From Acidithrix ferrooxidans (lineage in GTDB: Bacteria > Actinomycetota > Acidimicrobiia > Acidimicrobiales > Acidimicrobiaceae), in NCBI RefSeq assembly GCF_000949295.1, contig NZ_JXYS01000034.1:114-59002 (forward strand): a stretch of DNA of 58,889 bases, read 5' to 3'. Every line of letters begins with the position of its first letter. Position 1 is the first letter of the stretch. The notes beneath the pieces were generated by a model. That model was not told the origin of the DNA. It did no database searches and saw only the letters and a program-made list of their open reading frames with translations. Shown in pieces: positions 19,901-28,174 of this stretch. The position numbers and the translations under genes are program-made.

Positions 19901-22586
19901 ACTGGAAGCGATCACCACTTCCATATCTCGTTTTGATGAAGAAGCCAAAATGTGTTTTGGGAAATACTATTCCGGTGCCTCGACTGACTTTGGAGCAATC
20001 GATTCAGCCCTCAGGTGGGCAAAGACTTTAGTTTTTATCACGGAGGGTCCCCTCAATGCTCATCAACTGCGAGCTCTTCTCAATTGTGCTCTTCCTCCAG
20101 ATGAACTAGCCGCGTCGATTCAAAATTGGTCAAAGAGTCTGGACCAACTTTGTTCGTATTTTCAGGAAACAAGAGCTGAGGGCCTCCGGGAGTATTTCGA
20201 GGATTCGTTTGAGGATGCTCGGGAACTCTTGGATCAGTTACGAGCGAGCATTTCGGAAATCTTGATATGGAACAGTTTCCAAAACGCAAGTATCACGCTC
20301 AAGGAAGCAGGGCTTGAACCGGTAGTTTCCTTTGCTGTTGAGCAGCGAGTTCCATCCAGTGAGGTTGTGAAAGTGATTGAGAGGAGCATTCTTGCTAGTT
20401 GGCTGGAAGACGTTCTTGCTAATGATCAGCGGTTCAAGTATCAGCATTCATCCGACCGCGATGAATTCGTGCGAAACTTCAGGGATCTCGATAGAAGGGT
20501 TGTAACCGCTTCGGCCAGCAGGGTAATGCAAGCATGTAATAACCGTCGCCCGAAAACTAACGTTGGGGCACCAAGCCTTATTCGCCGTGAGGCCGAAAAA
20601 AAGAACCGCCATATGCCGGTAAGAGATCTCATTGCCAAAACTACCCCAGTAACGCAGGCTATCAAGCCTTGCTTCATGATGTCTCCACTTTCTGTGAGTC
20701 AGTTTCTACCGAGCGAAAGGATGTTCGATGTAGTGATTTTCGATGAAGCATCGCAGGTTCGGCCGGGAGATGCGGTGAACTGCATTTATCGGGGAAAACA
20801 ACTAATAATTGCTGGGGACCAAAAACAGCTACCTCCAACGTCTTTTTTCGCTGGCTCTGGATCTGATGACTCAGATGTTTACGAGGAAGGCCAGCTCGAA
20901 GACTACGAGTCCATACTCGACCACTGCAAAGGATCGGGTGCCCTACCATCTCTGTCTCTAAAGTGGCACTACAGAAGCCAGCACGAGGATCTAATTTCAT
21001 TTTCAAACTATTCGTTTTACGATGGCCGCCTTATCACTTTCCCAAGCAGTCTTGTAACTGGCGATGACGTTGGAATCGAACTCTTTCGAGTAAATGGCAT
21101 CTACCGAAGATCTGGTGCGCGTGACAACCTAATTGAGGCTGACAAAGTGGTAGAGCGAATACTGTTTCACGCCCGTACGAATCCAAGCTTAAGTCTCGGT
21201 GTGGTTGCATTTTCGGAGGCGCAAGCGTCGGCAATCGACTCCAGACTGGAAGTCGCGCGGAAAAATGCTCCCGACTTGGACGAATATTTTTCCTCAGATC
21301 GCCTCAGGGGCGTATTTGTGAAAAATCTAGAGAGCGTACAGGGTGACGAGAGGGATGTAATTATCTTTAGCATCGGATACGGACCCGACGAACATGGAAA
21401 GTTCACCATGGACTTTGGTCCAATCAATAAGCCTGGAGGTCAGCGTAGACTCAATGTCGCCATAACACGGGCGCGCAGAAGAATCGAAATCGTTTCATCG
21501 ATAGGGGCCGAAGATTTCTCAGACACTCCAAATGAAGGAGTGCGTCACTTTCGAAGATATATGGATTTCACAGAGCGCGGAATCCAGGCGTTAGCCATGG
21601 ACCTATCGTCAAGCGAAGGAGATGTCGAGAGTCCATTCGAGGAAGAGGTAATTAGAGTACTCCGCAGCCATGGACACGACGTTGTGCCTCAAGTTGGCAC
21701 AGCAGGGTATCGTATAGATCTTGGAGTTCGACACCCGGACAAAGCAGGACGTTTTGTTCTAGGGATAGAGTGCGACGGTGCAATGTATCACTCTTCAAAG
21801 GTAGCTAGAGATCGAGATCGATTACGTCAGCAGGTGCTTGAGGGTTTGGGTTGGCGGCTCTATCGAATTTGGGGAACGTCATGGTATCGTGACAGAGAAA
21901 ATGAGATAAAGCGATTACTCGACGCCGTAGAGTCGGCTATTCAAGGTGGTCCACTCGGTTTACCGATACCTAAAGCGCCTGAGTCAACGACGGAATTGGA
22001 ATATGAGCAGTGCGTCTTTAGCGCGGTGCCAGAATGGGTCAAGCCTTACCAGGTCGCTCACGTGGAAGTTGCGAGAGATCAGATAGGAATGGATCGGGCT
22101 TCTTCGCTACCAGAGATGAAGCGTCTAATCCTCCAGATAGTTGCCATCGAAGGTCCTTTACACCAAGATTTAGTTTTGCGTCGCTTACTAAAAGCATGGG
22201 GTATCAAGAGATCCGGGCAAAATATAAAACACAATTTTGCTACGGCTGTAATACAACTCATCTGGAGCGGAGAAATAATCAGGAGGGAAGAGTTTCTTTA
22301 TACCGCTAAGACGAAAGAGGTCTCTGTTAGGATTCCCGTAGCCGGTGAGGAAAATAGCCGTCGTGGACCACTGCAAATAACTAGAGAAGAGTTGGGCCAC
22401 GCAATCATGAATTTAGTTGACGATGCTCAAGCAATTCAACGAGACCAACTCCTGGCAGAGGTAGCTCGAATATTCGGCTGGCAGCGGAAGGGAAGTGAGG
22501 TAACGCGAGTTCTTGAATCTGTAATCGATGAGCTGGCTGAAGCTGGAAGAATATCTGAAAAAGAAGGCCGTATTCAAGTCATGTAA
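16992..22586 (+). CDS. DUF4011 superfamily-1 helicase with Vsr/DUF559-like nuclease and DUF3320 (Hhe-like)
   Basis: This 1,864-aa protein has an N-terminal DUF4011 region (LVQWRNDLIDLSKRNGLLNF) and an SF1 helicase split by a long helical insert. Walker A is GPPGTGKSQT near residue 345, FDEASQ near 1250, GDQKQLPP near 1275 and the C-terminal QGDERDVIIFS/LNVAITRARRR motifs near 1445-1500. A PD-(D/E)XK/Vsr-type domain follows at about 1545-1640 (RIDLGV, GIECDGAMYH, LGWRLYRIWGTSW), then DUF3320 from about 1700. This domain order matches single-gene anti-phage proteins described as Hhe. GTG at 16992 is preferred because GGGAGGA precedes it; TTG at 16959 and ATG at 16998 are alternatives. It lies alone upstream of the DISARM-like operon. 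Confidence 0.88.
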   Translation: MSMSEAQNNREHIREQLVQWRNDLIDLSKRNGLLNFRHNKVSTFEILSPSWQIITERLGDGKALEFFLPDLDESILSEEPETEELDSAFLENANRPNQNGLYLPIDELEIERIAISNGKLPTEFELMTNKEDNSSISRSLSSLDRVSGQLFMDKGLWVLYLAVGLLNWVWPKDLASDRVVSPLILIPVTLQRESPAESFKLRRTDGDSVLNPILAVKLEKDLGFAMPDFDPNSDTDFDTFFDELESMASGRGWRVERRVVVSRFTFAKEAMYRDLVENEESIIEHEIIAAIAENSFEDSSGPVFEPVSQEQLDEKAPPEQLVNILDADSSQLQCIVAARSGQSFIMDGPPGTGKSQTIANIIAELLYLGKTVLFVSEKAAALDVVYSRLKEAGLADYVLELHSHKATRKEVAMSLGAGLDQFPKPAEGMPEIELKTLLQRRRELSAYADAMNMVRHPLGLTVYSAIGRISNIDGEKIPVAPQISTIDRGLEAEEFARLIAIAESLSRNWKPVEDGANFLWRELGDVEKLIRRQPTLTGEINTAKEQLDLLESLWEAGSEECGFWTKRSLSGARKLAELLEHLSAKPDYVNPDWLSNNDFDPVTVLLSQLRELSARYLETASQLSQAFPDWESMDPAKNDLFAAAASTIKVLDAGITLSDNQTSEVLRRTLKVIEENSGGFANWSEISTRLIEVLGVQDKDPSLSRALEIGQLYLLSSSPHKPEANWLNRSSLRELQDIISLLRKSVAEYLELKTELDSVFSEKVIDLNLSTLVPRFTALYKGIGKLRSTYREDRKTLSTATKTGVVTEQAIALLPKALQLQQLASRIGQTELKNAQLLGTHYFQGVDTDFGQLDEALRTAERAISLAGNSVDEYVLAQRIGYGTESDRTLHALATNLVENLSRLKEAVLASEFDLKTVTSSLSLMDLANRWSSVRHPLEELIEGFATVERGAIAPVSLPVCQQALEQRAILEAITTSISRFDEEAKMCFGKYYSGASTDFGAIDSALRWAKTLVFITEGPLNAHQLRALLNCALPPDELAASIQNWSKSLDQLCSYFQETRAEGLREYFEDSFEDARELLDQLRASISEILIWNSFQNASITLKEAGLEPVVSFAVEQRVPSSEVVKVIERSILASWLEDVLANDQRFKYQHSSDRDEFVRNFRDLDRRVVTASASRVMQACNNRRPKTNVGAPSLIRREAEKKNRHMPVRDLIAKTTPVTQAIKPCFMMSPLSVSQFLPSERMFDVVIFDEASQVRPGDAVNCIYRGKQLIIAGDQKQLPPTSFFAGSGSDDSDVYEEGQLEDYESILDHCKGSGALPSLSLKWHYRSQHEDLISFSNYSFYDGRLITFPSSLVTGDDVGIELFRVNGIYRRSGARDNLIEADKVVERILFHARTNPSLSLGVVAFSEAQASAIDSRLEVARKNAPDLDEYFSSDRLRGVFVKNLESVQGDERDVIIFSIGYGPDEHGKFTMDFGPINKPGGQRRLNVAITRARRRIEIVSSIGAEDFSDTPNEGVRHFRRYMDFTERGIQALAMDLSSSEGDVESPFEEEVIRVLRSHGHDVVPQVGTAGYRIDLGVRHPDKAGRFVLGIECDGAMYHSSKVARDRDRLRQQVLEGLGWRLYRIWGTSWYRDRENEIKRLLDAVESAIQGGPLGLPIPKAPESTTELEYEQCVFSAVPEWVKPYQVAHVEVARDQIGMDRASSLPEMKRLILQIVAIEGPLHQDLVLRRLLKAWGIKRSGQNIKHNFATAVIQLIWSGEIIRREEFLYTAKTKEVSVRIPVAGEENSRRGPLQITREELGHAIMNLVDDAQAIQRDQLLAEVARIFGWQRKGSEVTRVLESVIDELAEAGRISEKEGRIQVM

Positions 22587-22689
22587 GTCGTCCGCCATTC
22601 CGCCGGGATTGCCAATCTTCTTCTTGATGTTCAGAGTCTGATTTATTCGAAATGGGAGTATCTTTTAGCGTCAATTGAGTCATTGGAAT

Positions 22690-23105
22690 TCATACCTATC
22701 AATTTCGTAAGCAAGAGCTATTTTGGAGTCAGATTCTCGGATAAGCGGATCTGGAGAAGCAAGACACCCATGAATTGAGCGGTCGCTCGACTAATGACAC
22801 TAAGAGTGCCTTCGGTTGAATCGGCATGCGAATTCCTCGAGATAAAGTTCACTATGTTCTTCTGAGTCAGCGGTAGGTTCCGTCGATAAATTTGTTGCAG
22901 CTTCCAATTGACGATCTTGAACCATTTGAATGTTACGTGTACTTGTTCGTCTTTGGATAAAGTAACTAAAGTGCACTAGTGCACGCTCGTTCAGCACATG
23001 CCTCAGGACTTGGGTTACCATCGCCTATTGGCTTGATATCGGAATCTAAAAGTCTCACAAAAACGTCTTTAGGTGATTTCGCGGTGGCATCCTTGTTTAA
23101 TTCCA
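22690..23105 (-). mobile_element. IS1595 copy 2, degenerate 3' half
   Basis: The reverse complement matches the second half of the IS1595 transposase at the left edge, from the AKSPKDVFVRLLDSD segment to the LYLEEFACRFNRRHS signature and on past the stop codon. Many substitutions and small indels leave no intact frame. The 5' half of the transposase is missing. Confidence 0.8.
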
Positions 23106-23491
23106 TGAGGCAAGTAGACCTTTGCCCTTACTGAATCCCAAAATGAACAAGAGGGCTCTAGTCGCCTTAATTGATAGTGATCCTGATGGGGATATCGAGG
23201 TCCTTTCCTCAAGACATGGCGAGGGGTCGACGAATATTGTGGTGTAACCAAATTTCGTGGGCAGAGGTTGAACCTTGATTCCGAGATATTTTCCATCGGC
23301 TCCCGTAGATGGTGATCGAATCACTTGATCAGCGAAGACGATCGACAATGATACGTTATCCAGCAAAGAGTTCTTAGATTACCGAACAACAAGATCACTT
23401 ATTACTTGCCCTGAGGTCGACTTTGACGCAAGGGTTAGCGACCGAATTCATGCTTTTCATTCATCAGGCCCGGTGGGAAAGTGGAGAGCCT
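23106..23491. other. Gap next to IS1595 copy 2
   Basis: About 385 bases. An 89-codon minus-strand frame (23097-23366) has no ribosome binding site or family likeness and runs into the IS fragment; I regard it as debris. Confidence 0.4.
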
Positions 23492-23962
23492 TCAGCTACT
23501 TGCGTGATTCTTGATTCTCTTGCGCGATCGAAAGGTTCTAAAACTTATCCAAAAGAGAACGCTGACAACGTCAACTCCCCAGCCGTAAGAGGTAAATCCT
23601 AACTTCTCAACGTAAAAACTCAATGCAACCAGGATCGCGATCACTATCCACTGGGAAATCGCACGGCGACCATCATTATCCGGGGTACTATCACTACCCT
23701 TTATAAGTAGGCCAGGGATCAACTGTCGAATGACCTCAATAACATCTTCAACCGTTGGATTTATAAGGTTCGTATCTCCGATGGCTACGGTTGGAACGGT
23801 TTCGTTACCGCTAGCGACCTTGCGAACATATTCGCGGGCTGAAGGGTCGGCCCAGATGTTGCGTTCAAGAGTTTCAATCCCCAACTTGCTAAGACCACGC
23901 CGAAGGTACATACAATCAGGGCAACCAGGACGCCAATAAACCTCTATATTTGCATCATTCAC
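23492..23962 (-). CDS. Glutaredoxin/mycoredoxin-like protein with C-terminal membrane segments
   Basis: Residues 1-80 form a glutaredoxin fold: the CPDC active site at about 15-18, TVPTVAIGDT (cis-proline loop, about 56-65) and the NPTVEDV helix. This matches actinobacterial mycoredoxin-like proteins that reduce mixed disulfides. A short linker leads to two hydrophobic stretches (about 103-120 and 125-142) and a basic tail (RSRKRIK), so the domain is probably tethered to the inner face of the membrane. GTG at 23962 follows a GAGG. It stands alone, between IS debris and the DISARM-like operon. Confidence 0.85.
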   Translation of the reverse strand: MNDANIEVYWRPGCPDCMYLRRGLSKLGIETLERNIWADPSAREYVRKVASGNETVPTVAIGDTNLINPTVEDVIEVIRQLIPGLLIKGSDSTPDNDGRRAISQWIVIAILVALSFYVEKLGFTSYGWGVDVVSVLFWISFRTFRSRKRIKNHASS

Positions 23963-24722
23963 ATCGTGATCAACCTCACTTCGATATCCAAGATTTCAGC
24001 ACTGTGCGATTTTAGATATATCGAAACGCGTACATTGAACCACCTAACCACCAAACCGTGAGACAGCCCAATCGCAGCAGTTAGAGACTATTTCGATTAT
24101 CCAAACGTTGAGAGCGTGCTTCTGTAGCCTGGAAACGCTTGACTGGAATGGCCCGAGCCGAACTAAATGAGTGCCTCTCTCGATTGTGACTTCTATCGGA
24201 GACCTCTAGTCAATCTTTGCACCATAACTCTGTCATCATTGGACCATCAACAGGAAGCCGCGCAGTTCGGTCCCCCTAAAGTTCACAGGGTCGCGCTCGA
24301 ACCATTTACGTAAAGACCGAAAAACGGCGCCAAGTATGAAGGCTAGATTCGACTTATTTTTAAAAGCTTTTGCGCAAAATCCGTTCGCTGCGAGAACCTC
24401 AATTTCAAGAATACGAATTTCTAATTTCCAGTAATTGCGCTAAAGAACTTTGCGAAGAAACCTAGTTGCACCCTTCAGCCATAGGTACATTAGCAATACC
24501 GCGCTGTCCACGTTCGGATTTTACAACTGCTTCGAATCCAGCTCTAACGTTAATCTCGCAGTCATTACGCCTCTCAATTCCCATTTGCGCTCAATGGATC
24601 GATTTTCGAACGATAATTGCCACTAAAGAGAACAGGCAGGTAGTAAGGTAAAGAAATTGAGGTGGATTTAGAAACTATATCCACGAAATAGTTCCCAGAA
24701 CCTGAGATAGAAAGTTACCACC
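23963..24722. other. 760-base gap upstream of the DISARM-like operon
   Basis: No gene is visible on either strand. The region should hold the promoter of the helicase operon and, at its left end, of the glutaredoxin gene. I cannot assign either with confidence. The short plus frame at 24466-24651 has no supporting features. Confidence 0.45.
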
Positions 24723-26556
24723 TTGGACGTCTTTGAGCTCCGAGATCAGATGGTCGGCGAGTACGCCGACTACGTCCAAAGCTTTCTGAAAATAGCAGAT
24801 GAGCGCATCAAGGATGCCGTTGAGCAAGAAATAAAGTCAGGGCTCCTCTGGCCAGACCCACGCATCGGACTAAATCCAAGCTTCGAATCCGGTGGACGCA
24901 TTGACACTCTGGCCGATGGAGAATTTCTCCACCAAGAATGTCGCCGCATATTTCAAATCAAAGATAGCACTGGGAATGTTATAAGTCCCTTGGAGCTCCA
25001 CCGACATCAGACAGAAGCTATCGAAGTCGCCAAGCGCGGCGTCAACTATGTCCTTACTACGGGCACCGGATCCGGCAAAAGCCTCGCGTACATAATTCCA
25101 ATTGTTGACGCAATCCTCCGAGAAGGACCAGGAAAGGGCATAAAAGCTATTGTCGTCTACCCCATGAACGCACTTGCCAATTCACAAGCCCAAGAGCTTG
25201 AAAAATTTCTAAACTTCGGCTATCCCAATAAAAAAGGTCCGGTTACTTTTCGGAGGTACACGGGGCAAGAGAGTGACACGGATCGTCAAGAGATCATCGA
25301 ACAGCCCCCCGACATACTTTTGACCAACTACGTCATGCTTGAGTTGATCCTTACACGTACAGATGAGTCTCGTCTTGTCGATGCTGCCAGAGACCTTCGA
25401 TTTCTTGTTTTCGACGAGTTTCACACCTACAGGGGTCGCCAAGGAGCCGATGTTGCCTTCCTTGCGCGACGCGCCCGTATTGCGTGCGGAGGAGAAAAAC
25501 TTCAGATAGTCGGAACTTCGGCAACTATGAGCAGCGCTGGTGACTCACGGGCTGAAGTCGCACGAGTTGCAAGTCTCTTATTCGGAAGTAAAGTCACACC
25601 GGATTCAGTCATCGGAGAGACTCTCAGACGCGCTACCAAACCCTACGACTTTTCTGATTTCGCGTCGATTGAACTCCTCCGCCAGCGAATAATCTCTGGT
25701 GAAGATCCATCTTTAGAGGCCGATCAATTTGCCAATGACCCATTGTCTTCATTCGTAGAACAAAACTTTGGGCTGAGGGAAGATGAATCAGGAAAGCTCG
25801 TGCGACAGTTGCCGAGCCCTATCGGAAAAGATACGGGAGCCGCTGCAAAACTAAGTGATTTGACTGGGATCGAAATCGACACTTGCATCAACGCGATTCG
25901 AAGACAGCTTCTGGCCGGCTACAAGATCATGCGTCCAGGGGGCCGTTTCCCCATCTTTGCATTTCGATTGCATCAATTTCTATCTCGCGGGGACGTCGTA
26001 TCCGCAACAGTTGAAGGCGCTGAAGACCGCGAGCTTTCATTCGATGGCTCCGTTTGGCGTGCAAAGTCAAATGAGAAAAGAGAGGCGCTCTTTCCGCTTG
26101 TGTTTTGCCGTGAATGTGGGCAGGATTACTACCTAGTCCACTTACTAGGAACCACAGCAGAGCGCCTTGCAAAGAACCAAGGACTTAGTGGAAATACCGT
26201 TCCGCGCTTTATCCCGCGCTCCCTTAGCGATAGCAACTCGGATGACGATTCTCAAGCTGGATATCTTTTCATTGGCGACTGGTCAACCAACGAATCCGAT
26301 GTAATCGACGCGATACCTGAAGATTGGACAGAGGTATCGAACAACACCTCAAGAATTACAAGTAAAGCGAGGGTTCTGGTACCGATTCCGGTTCGAGTTG
26401 GCATCGACGGTACAGTCGACGAAGGTGGACACAAGGCGTTCTACTTCAAGGGTCCTTTTAGGTTCTGCCTCAATTGCGGAGTCACCTACAGCAACCGCCA
26501 GAGATCGGATATACCGAAACCGGAGCCTGCCAAGGAAGTTGTCACTTTCGCACCAT

Positions 26557-27660
26557 CTAAGCTACCTCCTTTCGTCTCCCTTTTGGTCCATCTCCAACCG
26601 ACTTATTCGTAGGAATAATAGGTACCTCTGATACTGGATCCCAGTCTCTGCATTTGCCCGAGATCCACCGTCCTGGTTTGGATTTGCGAGCTCCCTCGTA
26701 GAGCTCGCGCCGTCTATTTAGTAGCTCGATGTGTTCTCCACTGTGTGCCTGTTGTGGGGTTACGAACTTGATACCAGAGTGCTGGTGATCATTGTTGTAG
26801 TGATCAACGAATTCACTCATCCACCTGCGTGCAGCATCGATGGTTGCAAATCCTCCATAGGGATAGGTTGGAAAGTACTTCACCGTCTTAAAGAGCGACT
26901 CGATATGAGCATTATCGTTAGATACCCGAGGCCTTGACCTCGATATATTTACATCTAGCTCATATAAGTACTCAACTAGTGACCATCCCTTCATGGGTGA
27001 TCCATTGTCACTATGGATCACTTTCGGAGCCATATTCTCTCTAGCCATTGCTCGCTTTACGACTCTCTTTAGCTGCTCAGAGCTTTCGGATGCGTATATC
27101 TCCCATCCGACTATCTTGCGTGAGTACAGATCAATGATCACATATGCGTAGTAGTAGATTCCCCTAGCTGGTCCATTTAGCCAGGTGATATCAAGTGTCC
27201 AGATGTCACCTGGTTTTACTGCTGTGTGCACTGGTCTAGCTCTCTTCTTCGGCGGTTTCGTCCTGCTCCTGCGCTTGTTTAGATTGCTATCCTTTAGTAC
27301 TCGATAGAAGGTCCTCTCAGATGCAATGTATCTGCCCTGATCAGCGAGCTTTGGAACTATTTGGGCAGGAGTAAGAGAGGAGAACTTACTCGAAGTACAT
27401 ACTTCGATGATCTCATGTCTCTCTTCCTCCGATAGTGCGTTAGAGCGACGTTTGTGTACAGCTCCTCGCCGGCGATCTGTAGCACCAGATTCCCATCGCC
27501 TAAATGTACGAGTGGATATCTTCAAAACTTCACAGGCTTTGTAACATCTAGCACCTGCATCTACTGCTTCATTGATTAGAGCTACAGCTTGAGCTCGATC
27601 TGAGGGAGAGACTAAACGTCCCCTTCTTCCCCCCAGATCTCTCGTACTTTTTTTTGAAGA
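26557..27660 (-). CDS. IS3 orfB transposase, expressed by -1 frameshift
   Basis: From the A8 slippery run the -1 frame reads on without stops (STRDLGGRRGRLVSPSDRAQ..., then VLKISTRTFRRWESG) into a complete DDE integrase core: WTLDITWL with YYAYVIIDLYSRKIVGWEI, VIHSDNGSPM, and SRPRVSNDNAHIESLFKTVK (the final Glu). The first ATG-like start is internal at 27525, consistent with synthesis as an orfAB fusion. All catalytic residues are present, so the transposase could be active apart from the orfA shift noted for the upstream frame. Confidence 0.88.
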   Translation of the reverse strand, partial: SSKKSTRDLGGRRGRLVSPSDRAQAVALINEAVDAGARCYKACEVLKISTRTFRRWESGATDRRRGAVHKRRSNALSEEERHEIIEVCTSSKFSSLTPAQIVPKLADQGRYIASERTFYRVLKDSNLNKRRSRTKPPKKRARPVHTAVKPGDIWTLDITWLNGPARGIYYYAYVIIDLYSRKIVGWEIYASESSEQLKRVVKRAMARENMAPKVIHSDNGSPMKGWSLVEYLYELDVNISRSRPRVSNDNAHIESLFKTVKYFPTYPYGGFATIDAARRWMSEFVDHYNNDHQHSGIKFVTPQQAHSGEHIELLNRRRELYEGARKSKPGRWISGKCRDWDPVSEVPIIPTNKSVGDGPKGRRKEVA

Positions 27661-28174
27661 ACCAATAGGGCAGCAGCTTCTGCTAGTGCCTTTTCTTTTC
27701 TAGCTAGTTCACCTTCAATACGAATTCTGGCTTTACGCTCTTTATCAAGTTCCGCCTGGTGAGCCCTATTAGCAGCACTCTTGTTGTCAAGAGCTGACTC
27801 TAGGGTGTTGCGCCACTCCTCTAAATCTTCTGCTAGAACTCCATTTGATCTCAACCAAGAACCGAGTTCGTGTTCATTCATCGCGGCTGTGTCAACAACA
27901 GCTTTGATCTTGTTGATCTTATCGCTAACTGCATTTGCACTAGCCTTGCGCTCTGAGTTCCACTGGTAGAGAAACGTTTGCATTGATTTCGTTATCCCTT
28001 GCAATCTTGGCGATAGCACCAGGTGTAGCATCTCCTGAATTGTCGAGCTCATATAGAGCTGCAACTACTTTATTCTTTAGTTCTTTGGGGTACCTTTTCA
28101 TGACCATTCCATCTTCGCCCTCTTATAAACAAAAATCAAGCTAGGTGACAACAATCTTGGCAGAGAGGGAAACT
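26564..28174 (-). mobile_element. IS3-family insertion sequence inside the DUF1998 helicase gene
   Basis: Boundaries are inferred from where the host helicase reading frame stops and resumes, which places the element at about 26564-28174. The ends show only weak inverted similarity (TTTCGTCTC against TTTCCCTCTC), and no clean target duplication is visible. The element is oriented against the host operon and carries overlapping orfA and orfB transposase frames. Confidence 0.8.
27612..28101 (-). CDS. IS3 orfA, with a one-base shift near its start
   Basis: An ATG at 28101 opens MKRYPKELKNKVVAALYELD...AIAKIARD. The rest (LYQWNSERKASANAVSDKIN, then a charged coiled coil) is one frame over because of an extra T near 27978. 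Without that T it would read INANVLYQWNSE. The fragment at about 48966-49128 shows the same extra base. The frame ends at 27612. An A8 run (T8 at 27648-27655 on the plus strand) lies in its last codons and is the likely slippery site for -1 frameshifting into orfB. The product would be the HTH/leucine-zipper part of the transposase. Confidence 0.7.

Noticed and set aside
23097-23366. 89-codon minus-strand frame beside IS1595 copy 2
   Set aside because: It runs into the IS fragment, lacks a binding site and matches no family.
26398-26631. Plus-strand frame across the IS3 left border
   Set aside because: Shadow of the helicase and transposase genes in another phase.
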